Counted from the first letter of the stretch, positions 48,543-57,980 are shown. The stretch: 64,000 nt of DNA from Actinospineispora eucalypti (GCA_014208095.1 JACHMT010000001.1:744001-808000), one strand, 5' to 3'. Numbers and translations: made by a program. Notes: a model not told the origin generated them from the letters alone.

Positions 48543-48921
48543 GCTTCGGAAAATAACGCCGGAAAACGCCGCGGTCCCGGGTCAGTAGTCGATCGGCCTG
48601 GTGGGTGCCGTGCGCTCCAATCATGAAGTCGGCGACAACCCGGCTTCGTGGCCCGCCGGCTCGCCGATAAGCGCGCCAGGCTTCCCCGGCGGCCGAGGCC
48701 GAGAGCATGTTCAGCGCCGAGAACTCGGCGCCGAGCTCGCGCAGAGAATCATCGGCGGCCTTGGGATCGCCGAAGTAGGCGACGATCTCGGCCCACACCG
48801 CATCGCAAATCACCAGCCGGCCGGTGTCCAGACTCCGACTCACCGCATCTCGGGCCGCCGGCCCGAACTGGTCGTCTACGAACAGGTCTATCAGCACGTT
48901 GGTGTCAATGGCGGTGATCAC
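48511..48921 (-). CDS. vapC: PIN-domain toxin, VapC-like
   Basis: 136 residues, GTG start overlapping the antitoxin stop by 4 nt. PIN-domain ribonuclease: first acidic site AIDTNVLIDLFV, Glu in VWAEIVAYF, Asp in RVVADFMIGAHG and the last acidic cluster in LLTRDRGVFRRYFP. VapC toxins cleave specific tRNAs or rRNA. The overlap with rimI and the location where tsaD is expected suggest the pair was inserted here. GC content is like the host. Confidence 0.88.
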   Translation of the reverse strand: MITAIDTNVLIDLFVDDQFGPAARDAVSRSLDTGRLVICDAVWAEIVAYFGDPKAADDSLRELGAEFSALNMLSASAAGEAWRAYRRAGGPRSRVVADFMIGAHGTHQADRLLTRDRGVFRRYFPKLTVVEPGGAW

Positions 48922-49148
48922 GGCAGTTCGACGGGTCCGCGAATCTCATTCAGGAACTCGTCCGCGCTCTGGCCGCCCCGGAGGATGCCGTACACGCTGT
49001 CCACGGGGTCGCGCTGGCGTACCTTGTGGGCCACCAGCCGCCCGTCCTCCACGGCGAACTCCAGCGTCTCGCCGGGCTCGATCCCCAGCTCCCTGCGGAG
49101 CTGCTTGGGGATCGTCACCTGCCCCTTTTCGGAAACCGTCGCTTTCAT
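48918..49148 (-). CDS. vapB: AbrB/MazE-fold antitoxin
   Basis: 76 residues. N-terminal swapped-hairpin DNA-binding domain: MKATVSEKGQVTIPKQLRRE followed by LGIEPGETLEFAVEDGRLVAHKV. The C-terminal part (DSVYGILRGGQSADEFLNEI) should neutralise the toxin. Cotranscribed with the PIN gene. A perfect 14-bp palindrome lies 9 nt upstream of the ATG and is the likely autoregulatory operator. Confidence 0.88.
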   Translation of the reverse strand: MKATVSEKGQVTIPKQLRRELGIEPGETLEFAVEDGRLVAHKVRQRDPVDSVYGILRGGQSADEFLNEIRGPVELP

Positions 49149-49157
49149 ACTCGAAGA

Positions 49158-49171
49158 GTAGGAATTCCTAC
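49158..49171. promoter_or_regulatory. Palindromic operator of the toxin-antitoxin pair
   Basis: Perfect 14-bp palindrome GTAGGAATTCCTAC, AT-rich relative to its surroundings, 9 nt upstream of the antitoxin start. Its position fits autoregulation by the AbrB-fold antitoxin at a leaderless or short-leader promoter. Confidence 0.6.
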
Positions 49172-49179
49172 CTCCGACG

Positions 49180-50772
49180 TCAAGTCCGGTTCAGCCCTGC
49201 CTTGCGGTCCTCGATGACGAAGCTGGCGCGGGTTTCGGCCGGGGCGTCGGGGCGGGAGACATAGGGCACCACGCGGAAGTCGGCGGTGATCGTCTCCGGG
49301 GTGATCCGGGTGCGCACGTACCCGCGCCGGTTGTTGAAGAACCTGATGTGCGGGTTCTCCTTCAGGACGCCGGCGGTCTCCGGGCGGTCCTCCGAACCGT
49401 CCCCGCCGGAGGCGATCGACGAGCTCACCAGCTCGGTGCCGACCACCGGCGAGGCCGGGTCGTCGAACCGGGTCTTCACGTCCGCCGCCCAGTGCGCGTG
49501 CACGTCGCCGGTGAGCACCACGGGGTTGCGCACCTTCGCCTCGGTCCAGCCGTTCACCACCCGGTCCCGCTGGCCGACGTAGCCGTCCCAGGCGTCCGGG
49601 TTGTACACGCGCGCGCCGTCCCGGGGGATGGCCAGCTGGGACAGCATGACCTGCTGGCCGAGCAGGTCCCAGCGGGCGGTGGAGCCCCGGAACCCGTCCA
49701 GCAGCCAGGACTCCTGCTCCGCGCCGAGCAGGCCGCGGGCCTGGTCGGTGCGCTCCGGGCAGTCGCTGGGGTACTTGTCCCCGCACGGCTGGTCGCCCCG
49801 GTACTGCCGGGTGTCCAGCATGTGGAAGTTGACCAGCCCGCCCCAGGCCACCCGCCGGTACAGCCGCATGCTCGCACCGGTGGGCCGGGCGTTCGCGCGC
49901 AACGGCACGTTCTCGTAGTAGGCGCGCAACGCGGCCTCCCGGCGGGCCGGGAAGTCCGGGTCCGGCTTCTCCGGAACCATGTCGGCCCAGTTGTTCTCCA
50001 CCTCGTGGTCGTCGTAAACCAGCAGCCACGGCGCGATAGCGTGTGCGGCCCGCAGGTCCGGGTCGGCGTGGTACTGGGCGTACCGGCGCCGGTAGTCGGC
50101 CAGGGTGCGCTCCTCGTCGCCCAGGATGGGCCGGACCACGGGGGTGCTCCCCGAGGGTTGCGCGCCGTACTCGTAGGTGTAGTCGCCCAGGTGCAGCACC
50201 AGGTCCGGGTGCTCCTCGGCGATCCGCCGGTACGCGGTGAACAGCCCCTGCTCGTAGCGGGCGCAGGAGGTGAAGCACATGGTCAGCGGGCTGAGGGCCG
50301 GGCCGGCCGGGGTGGTCCGGGTGCGCCCGGCCGGGGAGACCTCGCCGCCGGCCCGGAACCGGTACCAGAGCTCCCGGTCGGCGGGCAGCCCCACCGGTTC
50401 CACGTGTACCGCGTAGCCCAGCTCGGCCCCGGTGCGCGCGGTGCCGCGTTGCAGCACCTCGGCGAACCGCTGGTCGGCGGCGACCTCCCAGTCCACGTCG
50501 ATGGTGTCGGTCGGGCCGCCGGGCATGCCGCCCAGCCCGTCCGGGTGCACCGGGTCGCGGGCCAGCCGGGTCCACAGCACCATCCCGTCCGGCCCCGGGT
50601 CCCCGGAGGCCACGCCCAGTGTGAACAGCCCCGAAGGCGCCGGTGCGGCGGGCGCGGGTGCGGGAGGCGTGGCGGGCGCGGGTGCGGGCGTGCACGCGGC
50701 GGCTCCCACGGCGAGCGTGGACAACGCGCCGACGCGCAACGCGGTACGGCGGGAGACGGGTGTGATGGGCAC
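49180..50772 (-). CDS. phoD: PhoD-family alkaline phosphatase
   Basis: 530 residues from GTG at 50772; the longer frame upstream would bury the signal. Twin-arginine signal SRRTALRVGALSTLAVGAAA indicates Tat export, and the following Cys suggests possible lipid attachment, though the lipobox is weak. PhoD N-domain (FTLGVASGDPGPDGMVLWTR) then the Ca/Fe metallophosphatase core: FTSCARYEQG, VLHLGDYTYEYG, LLVYDDHEVENNWAD, MLDTRQYRGDQ and VLTGDVHAHW. Releases phosphate from phosphomonoesters or diesters outside the cell. Probably single-gene; control by PhoP is likely but no Pho box was identified. Confidence 0.92.
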   Translation of the reverse strand: MPITPVSRRTALRVGALSTLAVGAAACTPAPAPATPPAPAPAAPAPSGLFTLGVASGDPGPDGMVLWTRLARDPVHPDGLGGMPGGPTDTIDVDWEVAADQRFAEVLQRGTARTGAELGYAVHVEPVGLPADRELWYRFRAGGEVSPAGRTRTTPAGPALSPLTMCFTSCARYEQGLFTAYRRIAEEHPDLVLHLGDYTYEYGAQPSGSTPVVRPILGDEERTLADYRRRYAQYHADPDLRAAHAIAPWLLVYDDHEVENNWADMVPEKPDPDFPARREAALRAYYENVPLRANARPTGASMRLYRRVAWGGLVNFHMLDTRQYRGDQPCGDKYPSDCPERTDQARGLLGAEQESWLLDGFRGSTARWDLLGQQVMLSQLAIPRDGARVYNPDAWDGYVGQRDRVVNGWTEAKVRNPVVLTGDVHAHWAADVKTRFDDPASPVVGTELVSSSIASGGDGSEDRPETAGVLKENPHIRFFNNRRGYVRTRITPETITADFRVVPYVSRPDAPAETRASFVIEDRKAGLNRT

Positions 50773-51000
50773 GGTCCCAGCAAAGCGTGCGCCGGCTAAC
50801 GGCGGGTGAACTCCGCACCGGTTGTCAGGAGTTGGGTGATCGTCGTTCGTGGCGGTTGAGCCTCGAATTTCGCGGCGGAAGCGCCGCTGACGGCGATCAC
50901 GCCCGGGGCGGCGGGCCGGAAGCCGGGCGGATGGGCGGTCCACCGGTTCTGGCCTGGTGATCGTCCGGGCCGGGCACCCGGCGCGCCGAGGGGTGGACGT

Positions 51001-51035
51001 TGAGCGTTGGCACTCTCGTGGGTAGAGTGCCAACT
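51001..51035 (+). promoter_or_regulatory. groES promoter with CIRCE operator
   Basis: TTGGCACTC (51008-51016), nine bases, GAGTGCCAA (51026-51034): a perfect CIRCE-type inverted repeat, the HrcA binding site. TTGAGC at 51001 and TAGAGT at 51024 are spaced 17 nt as -35 and -10, so the operator covers the promoter. Heat-shock control by HrcA is expected. Confidence 0.88.
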
Positions 51036-51135
51036 ACGCGGCAGCACGGAGCCCCGGCACCCGCGACGGCGGGGCGCCGCAGCCGACGTTCGAGAAGAAC
51101 AGATCGCAGAACCCCAGGAAGGGGAGGGCACACTC

Positions 51136-51432
51136 GTGGCGAGCGTGAACATCAAGCCGCTCGAGGACAAGATCGTCGTGCAGGCCAGTGAGGCCGAGAC
51201 GACGACCGCGTCTGGCATCGTTATCCCGGACACCGCCAAGGAGAAGCCCCAGGAGGGCAAGGTCCTGGCGGTGGGCCCGGGTCGGGTCGACGACAACGGC
51301 AACCGGGTTCCGGTGGACGTGAGCGTCGGCGACGTCGTGATCTACTCCAAGTACGGCGGCACCGAGGTCAAGTACAACGGCGAGGAGTACCTCATCCTCT
51401 CCGCCCGCGACGTGCTCGCGGTCGTCAACTGA
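51136..51432 (+). CDS. groES: Co-chaperonin GroES
   Basis: 98 residues from GTG at 51136 ([20 protein letters not shown]), GGGGAGGG upstream. Forms the heptameric lid of GroEL. The mobile loop ([20 protein letters not shown]) and [20 protein letters not shown] are conserved. Controlled by the CIRCE promoter upstream; a hairpin stands between it and groEL. Confidence 0.98.
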   Translation: MASVNIKPLEDKIVVQASEAETTTASGIVIPDTAKEKPQEGKVLAVGPGRVDDNGNRVPVDVSVGDVVIYSKYGGTEVKYNGEEYLILSARDVLAVVN

Positions 51433-53187
<1,755 letters not shown>

Positions 53188-53213
53188 CGCGATCAGACCG
53201 GGCCGTCACGCAG

Positions 53214-53252
53214 AAGCGGCAGCTCCCCTCAGTGGAGGGTGAGCTGCCGCTT
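53214..53252. terminator. Bidirectional terminator between groEL1 and whiB
   Basis: AAGCGGCAGCTC / GAGCTGCCGCTT, 12-bp perfect arms with an inner CCCTC-AGTG-GAGGG stem. It serves the convergent genes on both sides; the whiB stop codon lies inside the loop region. Confidence 0.8.
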
Positions 53253-53525
53253 TCGCGTGCGGATCAGGCCGTCGCGCTCGGACTCCGAGAGGCCGCCCCA
53301 GATGCCGTAGGGCTCCTGGACGCGCAGCGCGTGCCGGCGACACTCCTCCAGCACCCCGCAGCCGCCGCACACGGCCTTCGCCCTGGCTTCCCGGTTGCTC
53401 CTGGCCGGGCCGCGTTCCCCTTCCGGGTGGAAGAAGAATGCGCTGTCCATACCACGACAGGCGCCGTTGAGCTGCCAGTCCCAGATGTCCGCGTTGGGTC
53501 CTGGCAGCCTGCGCGTGTCAGCCAT
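53229..53525 (-). CDS. whiB3: WhiB-family iron-sulfur regulator, WhiB3-like
   Basis: 98 residues (MADTRRLPGPNADIWDWQLN). Four cluster cysteines at 23, 53, 56 and 62 (C-x29-C-x2-C-x5-C), the same positions as in M. tuberculosis WhiB3, followed by the GIWGGLSE turn and a basic C-terminal region (LIRTRKRQ). WhiB proteins bind the primary sigma factor and respond to redox and NO. Convergent with groEL1 and next to an Rv3415c-like gene, as Rv3416 is, which supports the assignment. Confidence 0.88.
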   Translation of the reverse strand: MADTRRLPGPNADIWDWQLNGACRGMDSAFFFHPEGERGPARSNREARAKAVCGGCGVLEECRRHALRVQEPYGIWGGLSESERDGLIRTRKRQLTLH

Positions 53526-53703
53526 GTTTCCTACCCCCGGTACACCTACCGTGGGCTCGAGCCTGAAGTGCAGGTTCGCCGCCCGATTTGAACAAGCATT
53601 TGACGGTCACATTAGGTTCGGGTTTCGGGTCTGACAAGACTCTGGTGCTAAGCAGTGCTCACGATCAGCTTGTCCGGGTGAATCGGCTGGCAGAGGGGTT
53701 GAC

Positions 53704-54597
53704 ATGGGCTTATGCCCGGTCCGGGCCGCCTTCGGGGACCAGCCTGAGGCACAGCTCACAGTCCGGTCGGGTGACACCCCGGTGGAACGGTGGTTAGCCG
53801 CCGTGGTGTTCGGCGCCCGCGGTGACTACGCCGCCGCCGCCACGCTGCTGGCGACCCTGCTCCGGGCAGCCGACACCCCGGCCGCCGTCCGGGCGCACGC
53901 CGCCGTCACCCGTGCGGCCCATCTGCGCCAATTGGGCGGGCACCGGGCCGCGCGGCGGTTTGACGGGATGGGCCTGGCCCTGGCGGGCCAGGCCCCTGTG
54001 AGTGATTTGTATGGCTATAGCCATACAAATCACTCACAGGCCCCGGCCGCGGACGCGGCCGGGGCAAAAATCGACGCCCTGATCGGCCTAGCCGCCGACG
54101 CGATCGGGTTGGCCGACCCGGACCTGGCCGAACGGCTGCTGGACCTCGCCCGTGACCCGGCCGGGGGTCACCCGTCCTGGCGCCCGAAAGTGCGCTGGCG
54201 GTGGGTGCGCGCCGAGCTCTCACTCACTCGTGGGCGACCCGCCGAGGCGCTGGAGTACGCGGAGGAAGCGGTAGCCGGGTCCCGGGCGGCCCGCGCCACT
54301 CGCCACGAGATCAAGTCTGAGCTGCTGCTCGCGGTTGCCCGGGCCGGCGCGGGTCACCCGACCGCCGAGCTGGCGGATGAACTCACCGGACTGGCCGAGC
54401 GTGCGCACACCGCCCGACTGGACACCCTGCAATGGCCCATTCAGCTGATGCTGGCCGACGTCAACCGGTCCACCCGGCTGGGCCGTTCGGGCGACCACCG
54501 CCGCCGCGCAACTGAAATTCTGGCCCGGATTCGGGTCCGAACAGACCCACAAGGGCGCGTCGTGATGGACCGCTCACCCTGGGTGCCCAAGGTGTGA
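53704..54597 (+). CDS. Rv3415c-like helical-repeat protein with in-frame palindrome
   Basis: 297 residues from ATG at 53704 (GAGGGG upstream). Predicted alpha-helical, TPR-like: WLAAVVFGARGDYAAAATLL, AHLRQLGGHRAARRF, PDLAERLLDLARDPAGGH, EALEYAEEAVAGSRAAR. Position next to whiB matches Rv3415c; function unknown. Residues about 90-121 are encoded by three consecutive hairpins including a 44-nt perfect palindrome. That stretch (residues VSDLYGYSHTNHSQ in its middle) is rich in Ser, Tyr, His and Asn, unlike the Ala/Leu/Arg-rich rest. The frame stays open, so the protein is probably still made with an insert. Confidence 0.75.
   Translation: MGLCPVRAAFGDQPEAQLTVRSGDTPVERWLAAVVFGARGDYAAAATLLATLLRAADTPAAVRAHAAVTRAAHLRQLGGHRAARRFDGMGLALAGQAPVSDLYGYSHTNHSQAPAADAAGAKIDALIGLAADAIGLADPDLAERLLDLARDPAGGHPSWRPKVRWRWVRAELSLTRGRPAEALEYAEEAVAGSRAARATRHEIKSELLLAVARAGAGHPTAELADELTGLAERAHTARLDTLQWPIQLMLADVNRSTRLGRSGDHRRRATEILARIRVRTDPQGRVVMDRSPWVPKV
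53970..54064. repeat. Triple palindrome inside a coding sequence
   Basis: Three adjoining inverted repeats. (1) GGGCCTGGCCC / GGGCCAGGCCC with a 4-nt loop, 53970-53995. (2) A perfect 44-nt palindrome at 53996-54039 with ends CTGTGAGTG / CACTCACAG and core GGCTATAGCC. (3) CCCCGGCCGCG / CGCGGCCGGGG with a 2-nt loop, 54041-54064. The middle one belongs to the same family as the element after rpoA. Total 95 nt, read in frame by the host gene. Confidence 0.88.
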
Positions 54598-54695
54598 GAC
54601 ACTGCACTGCTCCATTCGGACGCCTGTCACCCACCCGAGAGCTGCCGCTCACCGCAATCTTCCCGAATGGAGTGCAAAAATACGCCCTGATCGTG

Positions 54696-54723
54696 TCAAG
54701 GCGGGTACTCTGCCAGCCGATAA
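54696..54723 (+). promoter_or_regulatory. Possible WhiG/FliA-type promoter of the LuxR gene
   Basis: GCCGATAA (54716-54723) is an exact match to the -10 of FliA/WhiG-type promoters. TCAA lies 16 nt upstream, one base wider and one mismatch from the usual TAAA-N15. It is about 50 nt before the GTG of the regulator. Single-site similarity, so weak. Confidence 0.35.
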
Positions 54724-54775
54724 GGGGGAGATATGTCACCCGGCTGCAGGAAGCAGCTGTTTGGAAGGAGTCCCT

Positions 54776-55372
54776 GTGACGACGGTACTGATCTGCGACG
54801 ACCGTCGCAGCGTTCGTGAGGGGCTCACTCGCGTGATGTCCGCGGTGCCGGGGGTGCACCGGATCGATTGTGTGGCGCACGGTGACGAGCTGCTGGCGCG
54901 GTACTCCCGCCAGCCGGTCGACGTCGTGCTCGTGGGCACTCAGCGCGCTGTGCCCACCGGCGTCGAGGCGACCCGTCGCCTCGTCGCGGCGCACCCTCAA
55001 GCCAATGTCATCGTCTTCGGTGCCCCCGATGACGCTGGCAGCATCGCAGCGGCCATTGCCGGGGGAGCTCGCGGCTACCTGCGTTGGGACGCCTCGCGCC
55101 CCGAGCTGGTTGCCGCGCTGGCGCACACGCTGGCGAGCACCGCCGTTCCGACCCCTCGTGCCCCCACTGATCCCGGTGTGCAGCTGACCGAGCGTGAGCT
55201 GCAGGTTCTACGCGGGATGAGCCAGGGCAAGAGCAACGGTCAGATCGGTCGTGAGCTGTACCTTTCCGAGGACACGGTCAAGACCCACGCCCGCCGGCTG
55301 TTCCGCAAGCTCGGTGTGCGAGACCGCGCGCAGGCTGTCGCGCACGGGTTCCGCCGGGGCCTGGTTTCCTAG
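54776..55372 (+). CDS. Atypical response regulator, LuxR/NarL type
   Basis: 198 residues from GTG at 54776 with GGAAGGAG eight bases upstream. N-terminal receiver-like domain: acidic pair at residues 8-9 (LICDDRRSVREGL) is kept, but the phospho-acceptor position is Gly54 (VVLVGTQRA) and the conserved Lys is Trp104 (GYLRWDAS). C-terminal LuxR helix-turn-helix (about 137-190): LTERELQVLRGMSQGKSNGQ and VKTHARRLFRKLGVRDRAQA. No sensor kinase is nearby. It is therefore likely to act without phosphorylation. Confidence 0.9.
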   Translation: MTTVLICDDRRSVREGLTRVMSAVPGVHRIDCVAHGDELLARYSRQPVDVVLVGTQRAVPTGVEATRRLVAAHPQANVIVFGAPDDAGSIAAAIAGGARGYLRWDASRPELVAALAHTLASTAVPTPRAPTDPGVQLTERELQVLRGMSQGKSNGQIGRELYLSEDTVKTHARRLFRKLGVRDRAQAVAHGFRRGLVS

Positions 55373-55424
55373 GTTCCGGGGGTTGGTTGCGTTCGGCGTC
55401 CGCCGTTTGCCGTGAGTGCCGGAT

Positions 55425-55461
55425 ACCGGATGAGGTGATGTTGGTAGCCTCATCCGGTTTT
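55425..55461 (+). terminator. Rho-independent terminator after the LuxR gene
   Basis: ACCGGATGAGG / CCTCATCCGGT, 11-bp perfect arms with a 12-nt loop, followed by TTTT. The clearest intrinsic terminator in the window. It isolates the regulator from sigD. Confidence 0.85.
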
Positions 55462-55593
55462 CGGTGTGCTTACGATCAAATTAGGCTCGAATTAACCCGA
55501 GCACACCGGCTAGCGTGTAGCTCCCCGGGGGTAATGGGGTTGTCCTGGCGCACGGCGCTGTAGGTTCGCCCGGGCACAGGAGGGGCCGTGTCG

Positions 55594-56205
55594 GTGACAC
55601 CTGGACGACTGACTGCGATGAGTAGTGCGAGTAGTGCGCGAGATGGTTCGAACGACGAGTTCGACCAGTACCTCGGCGCCGCGATCCGTGGCGACCGCGT
55701 CGCGGTGGACTACGTGCTGCGCACGATTCGCCCGCTGGTCGTCCGCTACTGCCGGGCCCGCCTCGGCCGCTCGGAGCGCACCTTCGCCTCGGCCGACGAC
55801 GTGGCCCAAGAGGTGTGTATGGCGGTGCTGACGGCGCTGCCCAGCTACCGGGACCAGGGCCGCCCGTTCCTCGCCTTCGTGTACGGCATCGCGGCGCACA
55901 AGGTGATCGACGCGCATCGCGCGGCCGGGCGTAACAAATCCGACCCGGTGGCCGACATACCGGACAGCCCACAGGTGGGCGACGGGCCGGAGCAACAGGC
56001 GCTGCGCTTCGAGTCCGCCGGCGAGATGGGCCGCCTGCTCGAAGTGCTACCGGAGAAACAGCGTGAAATCTTGGTACTGCGGGTGGTGAACGGGCTGTCC
56101 GCCGAAGAGACCGCGGAGGCGGTCGGCTCCACCCCGGGTGCCGTTCGGGTTGCGCAGCACCGGGCGTTGGCCCGCCTGCGCAAGGCCATGACCGAGGGCC
56201 GGTAG
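55594..56205 (+). CDS. sigD: ECF sigma factor SigD
   Basis: 203 residues from GTG at 55594; GTG 55588 and ATG 55618 are alternatives around the AGGAGGGG at 55578. Region 2 has FASADDVAQEVCMAVLTALP and the -10-recognising RPFLAFVYGIAAHKVIDAHR; region 4 has LPEKQREILVLRVVNGLSAE and STPGAVRVAQHRALARLRK. In M. tuberculosis SigD is released when RsdA is degraded and recognises GTAACG-type promoters. Here 15 nt separate it from the first anti-sigma gene. Confidence 0.93.
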   Translation: MTPGRLTAMSSASSARDGSNDEFDQYLGAAIRGDRVAVDYVLRTIRPLVVRYCRARLGRSERTFASADDVAQEVCMAVLTALPSYRDQGRPFLAFVYGIAAHKVIDAHRAAGRNKSDPVADIPDSPQVGDGPEQQALRFESAGEMGRLLEVLPEKQREILVLRVVNGLSAEETAEAVGSTPGAVRVAQHRALARLRKAMTEGR

Positions 56206-56220
56206 GGGAGGTGGTCCGTG

Positions 56221-57732
56221 ATGAGTAATCGCTTCGGTCGCGGTGGCCGCTCCTCCAGGGGCGGCAGAGACGGCCGCTTCGGCTCGCCGTACGACTTCTC
56301 CACCGAGGACGCCGCCGACGTCACCGAGCGGCTCGACCCGGTGGACATGATGGCCATCCGGGCCGACGAGGAGCTGCTCGACCTGCTGGCCGCCGGCGGC
56401 CAGGCCGGCCCCCGCCCCGGTGGCGGCGCGGTCCGGCCGATGGCGCCCGGCCGGGGACCGAGGGTGCCCGGCCCGCGCACCGGCATGGGCGCCGGATTCA
56501 ACGACGACCAACAGCTGTTCGCCATGCTGGCCTCGTGGCGCGCCGACGTGCACTCGGAGCCGTTCCCCGAGCTGGTCAGCGTCGAGGAGGCGTCCGAGGC
56601 GATCGTCGCCGGCCAGCGGGCCGCCAACCGGGGCCGGCGCCGGCTGATGCCGGTGACCGCGGCCGCCGCCGTGGTCCTGCTCGGCATGGCCGGCGTGTGG
56701 GCCGGGGCGACCAATGCGCTGCCCGGCGACCCGCTGTGGGGGGTCTCCCGGGTGATCGACGGCAACCGGGCCAAGTCGGTGGAGGCGCAGTACCGGGTGA
56801 CCTCCGCGCTGACCGCCGCCGAGCAGGCGCTGTCCGAGGGCCGGGTGTCCGAGGCGCGCGCCAAGCTGGCCGAGGTGCAGCCGGACCTGGACAAGGTGCA
56901 CGACCAGCAGCAGCGCGAGAAGCTGAGCAAGCGCAGCCAGACCCTGCTGGACTCCACCGAGGAGAGCCGCGAGGGCGAGCGGGTCGACCTGGACGAGAGC
57001 GGCGCCCGCCGGGACCGCGACCGTGATCGGGACCGCGACCGCGACCGGCGCGAGTCCGGCGAGAGCGGCCGGCCCGGCTCCGAGTCGAGTGACCCGAGCC
57101 ACGACCCGTCGGTGCTGCGCGAGTCCGATCCGTCCCGGCCCTCGCACGAGGTGCCTTTCCCCGAACAAATGCCTAACCCGAAACCCTATCCGGGTAATGA
57201 AGGGTCTCGGCCTTTCCCGATGCCCAACCCGAACCCGTTCCCGGGTCCGGAAAAGCCGCATCCGACGACCAGGCCGGAGGAACCCCGGCCCTATCCGCTC
57301 CCGGGTGGGGAGCAGATTCCGACCAATCCGGCGAATCCTGGCCTGCCGTTCCCGGGTGGCAACAGGCCGTATCCGTTCCCCGGCCCGATGCCGTTCCCGC
57401 AGCAGCCAGTGCCGAAGACCACGCAGCAGCAGCCGGAGCAGCAGCACCAGGACCGGACCACCAAGCCCGCGCCGAGCAACCGGCCGAGCCAGGAGAACCG
57501 TCAGCCGAGCGGCGGTGAGCGGACGACCAGGCCGAATTCGGAACACCCGGACCGGGGCCAGTCGGATCACCCGCGGCGCGAGTCCGGTTCGGACTCGGGT
57601 TCCGGCGGCAACTCGAACCAGCGCGAGGGCGAGCGCGGCGGTTCCCGGCCGGAAAACGGTACCGGCGCGGACCGGGGGCCGAGCGGCGAACAGCGGCGCG
57701 GCGAGCCCGATTCCGGTAACGGCGGCCAGTAG
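56221..57732 (+). CDS. rsdA: Anti-sigma-D factor RsdA, copy 1
   Basis: 503 residues from ATG at 56221, GGGGAGG upstream. N-terminal cytoplasmic part has the SigD-binding segment RLDPVDMMAIRADEELLDLL (residues about 38-57) and NDDQQLFAMLASWRADVHSE. One membrane helix lies at about 141-163, then PGDPLWGVSRVIDGNRAKSV and a coiled-coil-like helix (EGRVSEARAKLAEVQPDL). The outer ~250 residues are disordered: an RDRDRDRDRDR run, then Pro/Gly/Asn-rich PFPGP-type repeats. Longer tail than mycobacterial RsdA. Cotranscribed with sigD. Confidence 0.92.
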   Translation: MSNRFGRGGRSSRGGRDGRFGSPYDFSTEDAADVTERLDPVDMMAIRADEELLDLLAAGGQAGPRPGGGAVRPMAPGRGPRVPGPRTGMGAGFNDDQQLFAMLASWRADVHSEPFPELVSVEEASEAIVAGQRAANRGRRRLMPVTAAAAVVLLGMAGVWAGATNALPGDPLWGVSRVIDGNRAKSVEAQYRVTSALTAAEQALSEGRVSEARAKLAEVQPDLDKVHDQQQREKLSKRSQTLLDSTEESREGERVDLDESGARRDRDRDRDRDRDRRESGESGRPGSESSDPSHDPSVLRESDPSRPSHEVPFPEQMPNPKPYPGNEGSRPFPMPNPNPFPGPEKPHPTTRPEEPRPYPLPGGEQIPTNPANPGLPFPGGNRPYPFPGPMPFPQQPVPKTTQQQPEQQHQDRTTKPAPSNRPSQENRQPSGGERTTRPNSEHPDRGQSDHPRRESGSDSGSGGNSNQREGERGGSRPENGTGADRGPSGEQRRGEPDSGNGGQ

Positions 57733-57980
57733 CCCGTCCGCGATTACGTTCGGTATTTCCCCGTGCTCTCAGGTGCGCTAAGTGGGACACCTTATTCCCG
57801 AATGTGCGTCCAAATGGCGGAATGAGTTCGCCTTTATGCCCAACCGCAAATCAAATTGATCCAGGTCACTCGACGGGGCGTAACACGTTGGTGTGTCCCG
57901 CCGATGTACAGGACAGTTCGCCGCGCCGAAGCGGGGTGCGGGCGAAGCGACGTCGATCGTTTGATGGAGGTGGTCTGTAG
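57733..57980 (+). promoter_or_regulatory. Gap between the two rsdA-like genes with SigD-type promoter
   Basis: 248 nt with no gene and no trace of a second sigma factor. GTAACA (57880-57885), 16 nt, CGAT (57902-57905) matches the -35/-10 arrangement reported for mycobacterial SigD promoters apart from one base. It lies about 75 nt before the second rsdA-like gene, suggesting SigD activates that gene. Confidence 0.55.

Noticed and set aside
50796..51302. Minus-strand frame opposite the groES promoter
   Set aside because: Crosses the CIRCE operator and groES start; no homology signs.
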